NCBI RefSeq assembly: GCF_026008495.1
Contig: NZ_BQUN01000098.1
Coordinates: 357,538 to 421,537 of the forward strand
Length of the DNA: 64,000 bases
Source: Streptomyces sp. A012304
GTDB taxonomy: Bacteria; Actinomycetota; Actinomycetes; Streptomycetales; Streptomycetaceae
Direction of reading: 5' to 3'
How positions within the stretch are numbered: position 1 is the stretch's first letter; each line of letters opens with the position of its first letter. A model generated the notes under the pieces. That model worked only from the letters and a program-made list of their open reading frames with translations, made no database searches and was not told the origin of the DNA. The position numbers were made by a program, and so were the translations under genes. Below, one piece after another: positions 1-9,002 of this stretch.

Positions 1-1112
1 CCCGACTTCCCCTGTCCCGAAGGGGATTCCTCACGGCGAGCGCCGGCGCGGGCGCCGCGCTGGGCCTCCTGGCCGGCCCCGCCCGCGCGGCCACCCGCCG
101 GCCGTTCGGCCGCTTCGGCTCCCCGTCCGCCCGCCTCACCCCGCAGACCCTGTACGTCGACCCGCGGGGACGCGGCGACCACACCTCCGTCCGGGACGCC
201 GTGACCGCGGCGACCGGCAGCGGCCGGACCCTCGTCCTCGCCCCCGGCACCTACCGGGAGACGGTCGCCGTCGACGTCACCCGCACGGACGCGACCTGGA
301 TCGGCGCCTCCGAGAACCCGCGTGACGTGGTGATCGTGTACGACAACGCGGCCGGCACCCCCAAGCCCGGCGGCGGCACATACGGCACCACCGGGTCGGC
401 CACCACCACCGTGCAGGCCGACGGCTTCACCGCCCGCTGGATCACCTTCGCCAACGACTGGCTGCGCGCCGACCACCCCGACATCACCGGCACCCAGGCC
501 GTCGCCATCAAGGTGCAGGGCGACCGCTCGGCCTTCCACCACTGCCGCTTCCTCGGCCACCAGGACACCCTCTACGCCGACTCGATCGCCCTCGGCACCT
601 TCGCCCGCCAGTACTTCTCCCACTGCTACGCCGAGGGAGACGTCGACTTCGTCTTCGGCCGGGCCACCGCCGTCTTCGAGCACTGCCACTTCCGCACCCT
701 GACCCGCACCGACCTGGCGGGCGCCCCGTACGGCTTCGTCTTCGCGCCCTCCACGGCCGGCGCCAACCCGCGCGGCTACCTGGTGACCGGGAGCCGGATC
801 ACGAGCGAGGCCCCGGACGCCTACTACAAGCTGGCCCGCCCCTGGGTGCCCAGCTCCGACACCACCGCCCGCCCGATGCTCACCGTCCGCGACACCCACC
901 TCGGCCCCGGTATCGACGCGGTCGCCCCCTACACCAACATGTCGGCGTCCTTCCCGTGGCAGAACCAGCGCTTCGCCGAGTACCGCAACACCGGGCCCGG
1001 CGCGCGGATCACCGTCCCGGAGAACCGCCCCCAGCTCACCGCCGAGCAGGCCGAGTCCGCCACCCGCGAGGCCCACCTCGGTGCCTGGACGCCCTGGAAG
1101 GGGGCGTGCTGA
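1..1112 (+). CDS. Pectin methylesterase (CE8), 5' end outside window
   Basis: Secreted pectinesterase that removes methyl groups from homogalacturonan, releasing methanol. The reading frame is open from base 3, and the first visible residues are a twin-arginine signal (SRRGFL, an Ala/Gly/Leu stretch, then ARAA), so only a few N-terminal codons should be missing. The mature part is a right-handed beta-helix with the family motifs HQDTLY, GDVDFVFG (catalytic Asp) and RPWVP. It is a paralogue of the next gene, with long shared stretches such as ANDWLRADHPDITGTQAV. Its TGA overlaps the next ATG (TGATG), so the two are translationally coupled. The internal ATG at 201 is not the start, because the signal peptide lies upstream of it. 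Confidence 0.93.
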   Translation, partial: RLPLSRRGFLTASAGAGAALGLLAGPARAATRRPFGRFGSPSARLTPQTLYVDPRGRGDHTSVRDAVTAATGSGRTLVLAPGTYRETVAVDVTRTDATWIGASENPRDVVIVYDNAAGTPKPGGGTYGTTGSATTTVQADGFTARWITFANDWLRADHPDITGTQAVAIKVQGDRSAFHHCRFLGHQDTLYADSIALGTFARQYFSHCYAEGDVDFVFGRATAVFEHCHFRTLTRTDLAGAPYGFVFAPSTAGANPRGYLVTGSRITSEAPDAYYKLARPWVPSSDTTARPMLTVRDTHLGPGIDAVAPYTNMSASFPWQNQRFAEYRNTGPGARITVPENRPQLTAEQAESATREAHLGAWTPWKGAC

Positions 1113-2137
1113 TGCGCAGGCGCACCCTCCTCGCGGCGGGCCTGGCCGGCGCCCTGGCCACCGCGACCCCCGCGCACGCCCACTCCCGCCGCGTGCTGCA
1201 CGTGCGCCCCGGCGACTCGGTCCAGGCGGCCGTGGACGCGGTCGACGGCCCCGGCTGGACGATCGTCGTGCACCCGGGCACCTACCGCGAAGTCGTCGGC
1301 ATCCCCGCCCACAAGGCCGAGCTGACCCTGCGCGGCGCCACCCGCGACGCCCGCGCCGCCGTCATCGTGTACGACAACGCCAACGGCACGAAGAAACCCG
1401 ACGGCACCACCTACGGCACCGCCGGCTCCGCCACCTTCAGCTCCGCCGCCCCCGGCCTCACCGTCCGCGACCTCACCCTGGCCAACGACTGGCTGCGCGC
1501 CGACCACCCCGACATCACGGGCACCCAGGCGGTCGCCGCGTACATCACCGGCGACCGCTCGTCCTTCGACAACGTCCGCTTCCTCGCCCACCAGGACACC
1601 CTGTTCGCCGACACCACCGCGCTGGACGCCTTCGACCGGCAGTACTACCGCCGCTGCCACATCGAGGGCGACGTCGACTTCGTCTTCGGGCGGGCGCGGG
1701 CCGTCTTCGACACCTGCCGCTTCCACACCCTCCAGCGGGAGGTGACCTTCACCCCCAAGGGCATGGTCTTCGCCCCCGCCACCGCCCGCGCCAACCCCTA
1801 CGGCTTCCTCGCCGTGCGCGGCCGGATCACCTCCGGCGCGGAGGACGGGGCGTACAAGCTGGCCCGGCCGTGGGTGCCGTCGTACGAGACGACCGCCTGG
1901 CCCGCGCTGGTCGTGCGTGACACCTGGATCGGGCCCGGCATCGACGCGGTCGCCCCCTACACCAACATGCGGGAGGCCCACCCCTGGCAGACCATGCGGT
2001 TCCGGGAGCACGGCAACCGGGGCCCCGGCGCGGTGATCTCCGATCCGGCCGAGCGGCCGCAGCTGACGGCGGCCGAGGCGAAGCTGCACACCCCGCGCAC
2101 CTATCTCGGGGACTGGCGGCCGTATGCCCGCCCGTGA
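1112..2137 (+). CDS. Pectin methylesterase (CE8), second tandem copy
   Basis: 341-aa secreted pectinesterase. ATG 1112 overlaps the previous stop and gives MRRRTLLAAGLAGALATATPA, a Sec or weak Tat signal peptide cleaved near AHA. The motifs HQDTLF, GDVDFVFG and RPWVP carry the catalytic Asp and Arg of CE8. The family core is about 300 aa, so the gene is full length. The frame is open upstream to 956, but that part is the antisense-like shadow of gene 1, and the signal peptide fixes the start. The tandem arrangement with the upstream paralogue points to local duplication. The next gene begins inside its last 14 bases. Confidence 0.94.
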   Translation: MRRRTLLAAGLAGALATATPAHAHSRRVLHVRPGDSVQAAVDAVDGPGWTIVVHPGTYREVVGIPAHKAELTLRGATRDARAAVIVYDNANGTKKPDGTTYGTAGSATFSSAAPGLTVRDLTLANDWLRADHPDITGTQAVAAYITGDRSSFDNVRFLAHQDTLFADTTALDAFDRQYYRRCHIEGDVDFVFGRARAVFDTCRFHTLQREVTFTPKGMVFAPATARANPYGFLAVRGRITSGAEDGAYKLARPWVPSYETTAWPALVVRDTWIGPGIDAVAPYTNMREAHPWQTMRFREHGNRGPGAVISDPAERPQLTAAEAKLHTPRTYLGDWRPYARP

Positions 2138-3281
2138 GCCGGTCGGACGGCGGGCGTTCGTGGCCGGGTCGGGGGCGGCCCTGCTGGCCGGGGGAGCCGC
2201 ACCCGGCGCCCGGGCCGCGGTCGTCGACGGGCCGCTGCCCGACTTCCACCCGGCGCTCAAGGACGCCCTGACCTTCCCGCTCGCCTGGGGCAACTCCCCG
2301 ATCCGCGACTTCCGCGCCTGGCGCCGGGCCGCCCGCGCCGCGGTCGAGGAGGCCCTGATCGTCGACCGGGAGGACGGGACCCCGTACGACCCCGAGTTCG
2401 GCCACCGCCACGAGCAGGACGGCTGCACGAGGGAGTCGGTCACCCTCTCCCTCACCCGTCACGAGCGGGTCCGCGCCGCCCTGCTCACCCCGCACGGCCC
2501 CGGCCCCTTCCCGGCGGTGCTGCTCCTGCACGACCACGGGGCGAAGTTCGACATCGGCAAGGAGAAGCTGGTCCGGCCCTGGTACGACACCGCGCGGCTC
2601 GCCTCCGCCCAGGCGTGGACGGAGAAGTACTTCAGCGGCCGGTTCGTCGGCGACGAGCTGGCCCGGCGGGGCTATGTGGTGCTGGCCGCCGACGCCCTCG
2701 GCTGGGGCGACCGCGGACCCGTCACCTACGACCAGCAGCAGGCCCTGGCCTCCAACTTCTACCACCTGGGCTCCTCCCTCGCCGGTCTGATGGCCCGCGA
2801 GGACGCCCGCGCCGCCGGTTTCCTCGCCCGGCTCGACCGGGTGGACCGGCGGCGGATCGCGGCCGTCGGCTTCTCCATGGGCGCCTTCCGCGCCTGGCAG
2901 ACCGCCGCGCTCAGCGACGACATCGCGGCCGCCGCGAGCGTCTGCTGGATGACCGGCCTGAAGGAAATGATGGTGCCCGGCAACAACACCCTGCGCGGGC
3001 AGTCGTCCTACTACATGCTCCATCCGGGGCTGCCCCGCCATCTCGACTTCCCCGACGTGGCGAGCATCGCCGCACCCAGGCCGATGCTCTTCCTCAACGG
3101 CGCGCTGGACCCGCTCTTCCCCGCCGACGGCGTCCGGGTGGCCCACGACAAGCTGCGGGCCGTCTGGCGCTCCCGCCACGCCGAGGAGCGGTTGACCCTC
3201 CAGACCTGGCCCGACCTCGGCCATGTCTTCGTCGACCGCATGCAGGACGAGGTCTTCACCTGGCTCGACCGCGTCCTGTGA
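2124..3281 (+). CDS. Secreted alpha/beta hydrolase, probable polysaccharide esterase
   Basis: 385-aa alpha/beta hydrolase with an N-terminal twin-arginine signal (VGRRAFVAG, hydrophobic stretch, ARA). The nucleophile elbow is GFSMG (Ser about 251); the acid is probably in NGALDPLF and the His in LGHVF. This acetyl-xylan-esterase/dienelactone-hydrolase-like type is common next to plant cell-wall enzymes. Context (overlapping the pectinesterase stop by 14 nt, same operon) suggests deacetylation of pectin or rhamnogalacturonan, but the substrate is inferred only. Other members of this fold in Streptomyces are simply annotated as acetylxylan esterase or dienelactone hydrolase. Confidence 0.8.
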   Translation: MPAREPVGRRAFVAGSGAALLAGGAAPGARAAVVDGPLPDFHPALKDALTFPLAWGNSPIRDFRAWRRAARAAVEEALIVDREDGTPYDPEFGHRHEQDGCTRESVTLSLTRHERVRAALLTPHGPGPFPAVLLLHDHGAKFDIGKEKLVRPWYDTARLASAQAWTEKYFSGRFVGDELARRGYVVLAADALGWGDRGPVTYDQQQALASNFYHLGSSLAGLMAREDARAAGFLARLDRVDRRRIAAVGFSMGAFRAWQTAALSDDIAAAASVCWMTGLKEMMVPGNNTLRGQSSYYMLHPGLPRHLDFPDVASIAAPRPMLFLNGALDPLFPADGVRVAHDKLRAVWRSRHAEERLTLQTWPDLGHVFVDRMQDEVFTWLDRVL

Positions 3282-3327
3282 ACACCCCATGCGAACACCC
3301 CGGTGAACACCCCCGTGTGAACACCCC
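3279..3327 (+). repeat. Four direct repeats of TGAACACCCC
   Basis: Copies at 3279-3288, 3292-3301 (CGAACACCCC), 3304-3313 and 3318-3327, with start-to-start spacing of 12-14 bp. The first copy includes the esterase stop codon. The array lies 39 bp before the pectate lyase start, where a regulator or promoter would sit. Confidence 0.85.
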
Positions 3328-3365
3328 CCACTCCCCACCCTGAACGGCGAAAGGACCCGCACTCC

Positions 3366-4478
3366 ATGTCCCGTCGTACCGCTCTCACGGCCCTCACCAC
3401 CCTCGCCCTCGGCGCCGGCCTGGCCGTCCTCCCCACCCAGGCGCAGGCCGCCACCGTGGTCGTCAGCAACTCCACGGACCTGTCCAACGCCCTGAAGAAC
3501 GCCACCGCCGGCACCGTCATCCAGGTCCGCGGCGGCACCTACTACCCGACGGCCACCCTGGAAACCACGAAGAACGGCACCTCCTCCAGCCCGATCACCC
3601 TCACCGCGTACGGCTCGGAGACGGTGAAGATCGACGGCTCGAACCTCCCCGACGGCGACTGGATCTTCAAGCTGACCGCCGACTACTGGAACGTCTCCCA
3701 CATCACCTTCCAGAACTCCCCGGACAGCGCGGTCGTCTGCCAGTCCTGCGCCGGCACCAACTGGAACAACATCAAGACCATCAACGGCGGCGACTCCGGC
3801 TTCACGCTCACCGGCGACGGAACCGTGAACAACACGGTCAGGAACATCGACTCCTACGGCCACTACGACCCCGCCAACCACGGCGAGAACGCCGACGGCA
3901 TCGCGGTGAAGTACGGCTCCGGCACCGGCAACCTGATCACCGGCGCCCGCCTCTACAACAACTCCGACGACGGCCTGGACTTCTGGTCCTTCTCCTCGCC
4001 CGTCACCGTCGAGCACACCTGGGCCATGGGCAACGGCAAGAACCGCTGGGGCGACTCCGCGTTCGCGGGCGACGGCAACGGCTACAAGCTGGGCGGCGAC
4101 GGCGAGGTCGTCGCGCACGTCGTCAACAACTCGGCCGCCTGGGACAACGCGGGCAACGGCTTCACCGAGAACTCCAACAAGGGTGCCATCGTCATCAACC
4201 GCACCACCGCCTACAAGAACGCCAAGTGGGGCTACTACTTCGCCACCGGCGCCGCCCGCCTCGGCAGGAACCTCGCCGTGGGCAACGGCGGCGGCCTGGT
4301 CAACAAGGGCTCCTCGGTGGTCTCGTCCGGCAACAACTGGGACTCGGGGATCGCCACCCCCGCCTTCCGGTCGACCGACGCCACCAGCACCTACAACGCC
4401 CGGCAGCCGGGCGGCGCGCTGCCCGTGACCACGTTCCTGACCACGGGCAGCACGACCATCGGCGCGACGATGGACTGA
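3366..4478 (+). CDS. Pectate lyase, family PL9, copy 1
   Basis: 370-aa secreted lyase cleaving polygalacturonate by beta-elimination. The Sec signal peptide (MSRRTALTALTTLALGAG) is cleaved near AQA at residue 28. The rest is a right-handed parallel beta-helix with the PL9 hallmarks NADGIAVKYGSGTGN, NSDDGLDFWSF and GNGYKLGG. Lys about 241 in the last motif aligns with the proton-abstracting Lys described for PL9, and the Asp-rich DDGLD segment is the likely calcium site. The shine-dalgarno is GGCGAAAGGA at 3346-3355. It follows the esterase after 84 bp holding the direct repeats above. Copy 2 lies at 6933. Confidence 0.92.
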   Translation: MSRRTALTALTTLALGAGLAVLPTQAQAATVVVSNSTDLSNALKNATAGTVIQVRGGTYYPTATLETTKNGTSSSPITLTAYGSETVKIDGSNLPDGDWIFKLTADYWNVSHITFQNSPDSAVVCQSCAGTNWNNIKTINGGDSGFTLTGDGTVNNTVRNIDSYGHYDPANHGENADGIAVKYGSGTGNLITGARLYNNSDDGLDFWSFSSPVTVEHTWAMGNGKNRWGDSAFAGDGNGYKLGGDGEVVAHVVNNSAAWDNAGNGFTENSNKGAIVINRTTAYKNAKWGYYFATGAARLGRNLAVGNGGGLVNKGSSVVSSGNNWDSGIATPAFRSTDATSTYNARQPGGALPVTTFLTTGSTTIGATMD

Positions 4479-4483
4479 CCCGG

Positions 4484-6703
4484 TCAGCGCCGCCGTACCG
4501 GCCGGATCGACTCCAGGGTCGGCACCACCGGCACGATCGTGCCGTCGGCGGCGAACCACAGGCGGTCGATCGTGGTCTCCCGGTGCATGCCGTCACCGCC
4601 CGGCCGGCCGGGGCCGTTCAGCGCGAACCGGTGGTAGACGGCGTACCACTCGTCGGTGCCGGGCACCCGCACCACGGAGTGGTGGCCGGTGGCGAGGATG
4701 CCGTACTCCGGGCGCTTGGACAGGATGGTGCCCCGCTTGGTCCACGGGCCGAGCGGGGACGGTCCCGTCGCGTAGGCCACGTGGTAGTTCTCGCTGCGGG
4801 TGTCGTCCTCCGACCACATGAAGTAGTAGGTGCCCTTGCGCTTCACGACGAAGGACCCCTCGCGGAAGTTGTCGGGGGTGATGTCCTTCACCTTCGCCGC
4901 GTCGAACGACACCATGTCGTCGTTCAGCGGGACGACGTACCCACGCCCGTTGCCCCAGTAGAGGTACGAGGTGCCGTCGTCGTCCGTGAAGACGGCCGGG
5001 TCGATCATCTGGCCGCTGAGGGCACCGCCCTTGGCGACCAGCGGTTTGCCGAGCGCGTCCTTGAAGGGGCCGGCCGGGGAGTCCGCGACCGCCACGCCGA
5101 TCTGCTGTTCGGCGCAGAAGTAGAAGTAGTACCTGCCGTCCCGCTCGGCGATCGCGGGCGCCCACGCGTACGTGTCCGCCCAGGACACGTCGGGCCCCAG
5201 GTCGAGGATGACGCCGTGGTCCTTCCAGTGGACGAGGTCCTTCGAGGAGTACGCCTTGAACCGCGTCCCGCTCCAGCCCTGGAAGCCGTCGGTCGTCGGG
5301 TAGATCCAGTACTCGCCGTTCAGATAGTGCACGTCCGGGTCGGCGTTGAGGCCGGGCAGGACCGGGCTGCGGGTGGGCACGGCCTCCACGGTCCAGGTGC
5401 GCCGGGTCCCGTCGGCGGCGGTCACCGTGTACCGCTGCGGCGTGCGGAAGTCGCGGCGGGTGCCGGAGCGCGGGCTCACGGACGCGCCCTCGGCGAGCCA
5501 CAGCTTCGGCGCGAGCCGGGACAGGTCGGCGCCGGGCTCCATCGGCAGGACGACCTTCGACGCCGACTCGGTGACGATCGCGTATCCCTTCTGGCCCTTC
5601 GCCGTCGCGTCCACGACCGAGGCGGGCGTCGTGGCGTACGTGGCCAGCAGCCGGTCGTACTCCGCCTGCGTCACCGGCAGGACCGTGCCGTGCCGGGGAC
5701 TGGCCGGGAGCTGGTAGTCGGTGGACATCGTCCAGCGGCCCGAGTCGAGGTCGGTGGTCTCGAAGGGGACGTACCCGCGGCCGCCGTACTCGTCGATGAA
5801 CAGGTACCACTTCTCCTCGGTGTTCGACTTGAACACCGTGGGCCCCTCTCCGCGGCTGATCGACCCGCTGCCGATGCAGTCGGCGACGAAGTCGTACGAC
5901 GTGTCGGTCAGGGTCGTCGACTTCTCCGCGGTGATGAACTTCGAGCACGGCGAGCCGGACGTCGGGTCGCGCTCGTCCTTGGTGTAGCGGTAGTAGGTGT
6001 CCCGGTGCTCGACGACCGTCGAGTCGATGACGGAGTAGCCCGGGTCGTCCCAGACCTTCGGCTCACTGAAGGTGCGGAAGTCCTTCGTCGTCGCGTACAG
6101 CATCCTGTTGTACGTCGAGCCGGTGTGACCGGGGTCGTCGTCGGCGTACAGCTTGGACGCCCAGAAGACGACGTACGCGTCGAGGCTGTCGTCCCAGTAG
6201 GCCTCCGGCGCCCAGGTGTTGCCCGCGTTGTCGGGGGACACCTTCACCAGGCGCTGGTCGGTCCAGTGGACCAGGTCGGTGGACTCCCAGACCATGATCG
6301 ACTTGCTGCCGTGGCGCTGGACCTCGTCCCAGCTGCCGCTGCTGTTCTGGTACATGCGCAGGTCGGTGGCGATGAGGTAGAACCTGTCGCCCTCGGGGGA
6401 GCGGATCACGAACGGGTCGCGCAGGCCCTTCTCGCCGATGGTGGACGTCAGCACCGGCTTGCCGCCGTTCAGCTCCCGCCAGTGCAGCGGGTCGTTGCCG
6501 CGGCTGAGGGCGTAGCGGATCTGCTCGCCGTCGGCGGTGCCCTCACCGGTGAAGTAGGCGAAGAGATAGCCGGCGTACTTCGGCTGGGTCACGGGGGGTG
6601 CTCCGGAGGTCGCGGTACTGGGAGGCGCGGTCAGCAGGGCCAGGAGGAGGGCGAAAAGGGGGAGGAGGGGGATCAGGAGCGTGCGGGCGGAGTGGGGGCG
6701 CAT
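4484..6703 (-). CDS. Secreted glycoside hydrolase with two GH43-type five-blade domains
   Basis: 739-aa exported enzyme. ATG 6703 has AGGAAG just upstream and starts a signal peptide (MRPHSARTLLIPLLPLFALLLALL). After TQPKYAGYLFAYF a first five-bladed beta-propeller of the GH43 arabinofuranosidase type occupies about residues 40-420. A linker follows, then a second GH43 domain opens with NPVLPGLNADPDVHYLNGEY-like sequence (Asp base candidate in NADPDV) and runs to the end. Likely substrate: arabinan or arabinogalactan side chains of pectin, inferred from family and neighbours. Its 3' end faces pectate lyase copy 1 with only 5 bp between the stops, and it is divergent from copy 2. The frame extends to 6946, but that extension has no signal peptide or RBS. 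Confidence 0.88.
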   Translation of the reverse strand: MRPHSARTLLIPLLPLFALLLALLTAPPSTATSGAPPVTQPKYAGYLFAYFTGEGTADGEQIRYALSRGNDPLHWRELNGGKPVLTSTIGEKGLRDPFVIRSPEGDRFYLIATDLRMYQNSSGSWDEVQRHGSKSIMVWESTDLVHWTDQRLVKVSPDNAGNTWAPEAYWDDSLDAYVVFWASKLYADDDPGHTGSTYNRMLYATTKDFRTFSEPKVWDDPGYSVIDSTVVEHRDTYYRYTKDERDPTSGSPCSKFITAEKSTTLTDTSYDFVADCIGSGSISRGEGPTVFKSNTEEKWYLFIDEYGGRGYVPFETTDLDSGRWTMSTDYQLPASPRHGTVLPVTQAEYDRLLATYATTPASVVDATAKGQKGYAIVTESASKVVLPMEPGADLSRLAPKLWLAEGASVSPRSGTRRDFRTPQRYTVTAADGTRRTWTVEAVPTRSPVLPGLNADPDVHYLNGEYWIYPTTDGFQGWSGTRFKAYSSKDLVHWKDHGVILDLGPDVSWADTYAWAPAIAERDGRYYFYFCAEQQIGVAVADSPAGPFKDALGKPLVAKGGALSGQMIDPAVFTDDDGTSYLYWGNGRGYVVPLNDDMVSFDAAKVKDITPDNFREGSFVVKRKGTYYFMWSEDDTRSENYHVAYATGPSPLGPWTKRGTILSKRPEYGILATGHHSVVRVPGTDEWYAVYHRFALNGPGRPGGDGMHRETTIDRLWFAADGTIVPVVPTLESIRPVRRR

Positions 6704-6800
6704 GACACTTCCTGTGTGAGTGTGGGGGTTTCTGTTGGAGGTGTGGTGCCCTCGGAGTGTTACCAGCGGGGATGCCGACGAGGGAGGGGCCGGAGGGGAC

Positions 6801-6811
6801 CGAAACTTTCG
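6801..6811. promoter_or_regulatory. Palindrome CGAAACTTTCG in divergent GH43/PL9 promoter
   Basis: A perfect inverted repeat, CGAAA-C-TTTCG, with a further TTTCG half at 6817-6821. It lies midway in the 229-bp gap between the two divergent secreted-enzyme genes. It resembles the CGAA-N-TTCG/GAAA-N-TTTC operators I recall upstream of Streptomyces xylanase and xyloside genes. Role as a shared operator is inferred. Confidence 0.55.
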
Positions 6812-6932
6812 ATGCTCTTTCGCCGGAACCCGGCAACCTTTCTCCGGCCAGGCGGCGACTGCTGTGCGCAGACGGGCCGGGGCGGCCCCTCCGGCCCGTC
6901 TCCTTCCATCCCCTTCAGGAAAGGAACGCCCC

Positions 6933-8087
6933 GTGCGTTTGAGCACCGGACGTCACCGCAGGACGCGCACCCTCTCCATCGCCGCCTCGGTGGCCGTCGC
7001 CTCCGGGGCGGGCGGTGTCTACCTCGGCCTGACGGACGACGGCGCCCGGGCCGCCTCCCCGACGGTCACCGTCTCCACGACCGCCCAGCTGGAGTCGGCC
7101 GTGAAGAGCGCGACCGCCGGCACGGTCATCAAGGTGCGCGGCGGCACCTACCACCCGACGGCCACCCTGAAGTCGACGGCCAGCGGCACCCCCGCCCACC
7201 GGATCGTGCTCCAGGCGTACGGCGGTGAGAAGGTCAGGATCGACGGGTCGAAGCTGCCCGCCGGGTCCTGGCTCGCCGCGATCCACGGCAGTTACTGGAC
7301 CGTGCAGAACCTGACCTTCCAGAAGTCCCCGGCCCAGGGACTGGTGGTGACCTCGTCGACGGGCGGCGTCTTCAAGAACCTCGTCACCGCGGACAACGGT
7401 GACTCCGGGTTCACACTGCGCGGCGACAACACCGTGAACAACCTCGTGCAGAACCTCGACAGCCACGGCAACTACGACGCCGCCGGGCACGGGCAGAACG
7501 CGGACGGGATCGCCGTGAAGTTCGGCTCCGGCACCGGCAACCGGATCACCGGGGCGCGCCTGTACGACAACTCCGACGACGGCCTCGACCTGTGGCAGTT
7601 CTCCACGCCGGTCACCGTCGAGCGCTCCTGGGCCTTCGGCAACGGCGAGAACCGGTGGAGCGACCCGGCCTTCGAGGGCAACGGCAACGGGTTCAAGCTG
7701 GGCGGCGGGGGTGTCGCGGTGGCGCACGTCGTCCGCTCCAACGCGGCCTGGGACAACACGCTGAACGGCTTCACCGAGAACTCCAACACCGGGGCCGTCG
7801 TCCTGCACCGCAACACCGCGTACGCCAACGCGGAGGCGGGCTTCTACTTCGCCACGGGCAAGGCCCGGCTGGCCCGCAATCTGGCGGTGGGCAACAAGGG
7901 CGGGCTGTCGAAGCTGGGACCGTCCACGGTGTCCACGGCGAACAACTGGGACAGCGGGGTGGCGACACCGGCCCTCAGGTCGACGGACACCACCACGGCG
8001 TACGGCGCCCGTGAGCCGGACGGATCGCTGCCCGCGACGACGTTCCTCACGACCGGCTCCACGGCCGTCGGTTCCCCGATGGACTGA
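6933..8087 (+). CDS. Pectate lyase, family PL9, copy 2
   Basis: 384-aa paralogue of the lyase at 3366. GTG 6933 is chosen because AGGAAAGGA (6918-6926) precedes it and it begins an export signal (RHRRTRTLSIAASVAVASGAG, cleavage near ARA about residue 40). The frame is open to 6720 without an RBS. PL9 motifs: NADGIAVKFGSGTGN, NSDDGLDLWQF and GNGFKLGG (candidate catalytic Lys about 255). Compared with copy 1 the middle loop differs (STGGVFKNL instead of the Cys pair CQSC), so the copies have diverged. It is divergently transcribed from the GH43 gene. Confidence 0.92.
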   Translation: MRLSTGRHRRTRTLSIAASVAVASGAGGVYLGLTDDGARAASPTVTVSTTAQLESAVKSATAGTVIKVRGGTYHPTATLKSTASGTPAHRIVLQAYGGEKVRIDGSKLPAGSWLAAIHGSYWTVQNLTFQKSPAQGLVVTSSTGGVFKNLVTADNGDSGFTLRGDNTVNNLVQNLDSHGNYDAAGHGQNADGIAVKFGSGTGNRITGARLYDNSDDGLDLWQFSTPVTVERSWAFGNGENRWSDPAFEGNGNGFKLGGGGVAVAHVVRSNAAWDNTLNGFTENSNTGAVVLHRNTAYANAEAGFYFATGKARLARNLAVGNKGGLSKLGPSTVSTANNWDSGVATPALRSTDTTTAYGAREPDGSLPATTFLTTGSTAVGSPMD

Positions 8088-8103
8088 CTGCCGCCGCCGC
8101 CCA

Positions 8104-8118
8104 CGCCCGCGGCGGGCG
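8104..8118 (+). terminator. Short GC hairpin after PL9 copy 2
   Basis: CGCCCG-CGG-CGGGCG between the convergent ends of the pectate lyase and the membrane protein gene. There is no T tract, so it is a weak terminator call. Confidence 0.35.
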
Positions 8119-8141
8119 CGGGGAACGTCCCGCCGGCGTCC

Positions 8142-9002
8142 CTACGAGTCGCCCTCGCCGTCGCCGCGCGCCGCGAAGTCGCCGCCCACGGAGCTCTTCC
8201 CGCCGTCCGCCCGGCCGACGATCGTATAGCGGTCGTCCTTGGCGTCCCGGCCGCCGCGGTCGTGGTCGTACTGCCCGGCGAACACCCAGTCGCCCTTCGG
8301 CACCGTACGGCCCTCCTTGAGCACCCAGGTGTAGACCAGGAAGCCGTCCTCCTCGGCGACCGTGAAGGCGAAGTCGTCCTCGGGCAGCGAGCGCCAGGCG
8401 CCCGCCGAGGACACCCCGCCGGTCTGCGCGACCTTCAACTGCACGGTCAGCTCGGTGAGTTGCTCCGACGTCTTCAGCGTGACGTTGCTCTGCGCCCAGA
8501 AGTCGTTGCTGTGCGGGTCGACCGAGCCGTCCGACCACAGCGGGCCGTCCTCGCGGTCGTCGGTCTCCGGCAGCAGATCCGCGGCCGACGCCGACGGCGA
8601 CTCCTCGGGGGACGCCGTCGGGGAGGCGCTCGGCTCGGGCGGTTCCGGTGCGTCGCCGCCGGCCGTCGCCTTCGGGGAGGCCGGCGGGCGGCTCGTGGCG
8701 TCCGGGGACTCCACCGGCGGGGGCGAGACGCTGACCGTCTGCCGCTGCGGCGGGTCGTCCTTCACCGCGGACGCCACCGCGTAACCGCCGACCGCGAGCA
8801 TGCCCGCGACCGCCGCCGTGGCGCTCACGATCCGCGTCCAGCCCCACAGCGCCGGGCGGGTGGCCCGGTGGCTCTGCCGTTCCTCGCCCGCCATGCCCCG
8901 CTCGATCCGGGCCAGGATGCGCGCGCGGTCGGGCTGGTGCGCCTCGGCCGCCTCGTGCAGCCGGGCGCGCAGCTCGTCGTGCACGTCCCGCTGCATCGTC
9001 AT
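8142..9002 (-). CDS. Single-pass membrane protein co-transcribed with ECF sigma factor
   Basis: 286-aa protein. The N-terminal about 50 residues are cytoplasmic and charged (HDELRARLHEAAEAHQPDRARILARIERG), one membrane helix lies at about 55-80, then a Pro/Ser/Thr-rich spacer (about 85-140) and an extracytoplasmic domain of about 140 aa that I do not recognise. The architecture is that of a putative anti-sigma factor or membrane sensor, but no zinc-binding HxxxCxxC motif is visible. ATG 9002 overlaps the sigma stop as ATGA, implying coupled translation. Inference: it tethers or senses for the sigma factor. An alternative is a surface protein whose gene is simply in the sigma regulon. Confidence 0.75.
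   Translation of the reverse strand: MTMQRDVHDELRARLHEAAEAHQPDRARILARIERGMAGEERQSHRATRPALWGWTRIVSATAAVAGMLAVGGYAVASAVKDDPPQRQTVSVSPPPVESPDATSRPPASPKATAGGDAPEPPEPSASPTASPEESPSASAADLLPETDDREDGPLWSDGSVDPHSNDFWAQSNVTLKTSEQLTELTVQLKVAQTGGVSSAGAWRSLPEDDFAFTVAEEDGFLVYTWVLKEGRTVPKGDWVFAGQYDHDRGGRDAKDDRYTIVGRADGGKSSVGGDFAARGDGEGDS

Noticed and set aside
1827..4559. Very long open frames opposite real genes (for example 910 aa here and 1000 aa at 4226-7228)
   Set aside because: They are mirror frames produced by GC3-biased codons; low-complexity translations, no RBS, no family motifs.
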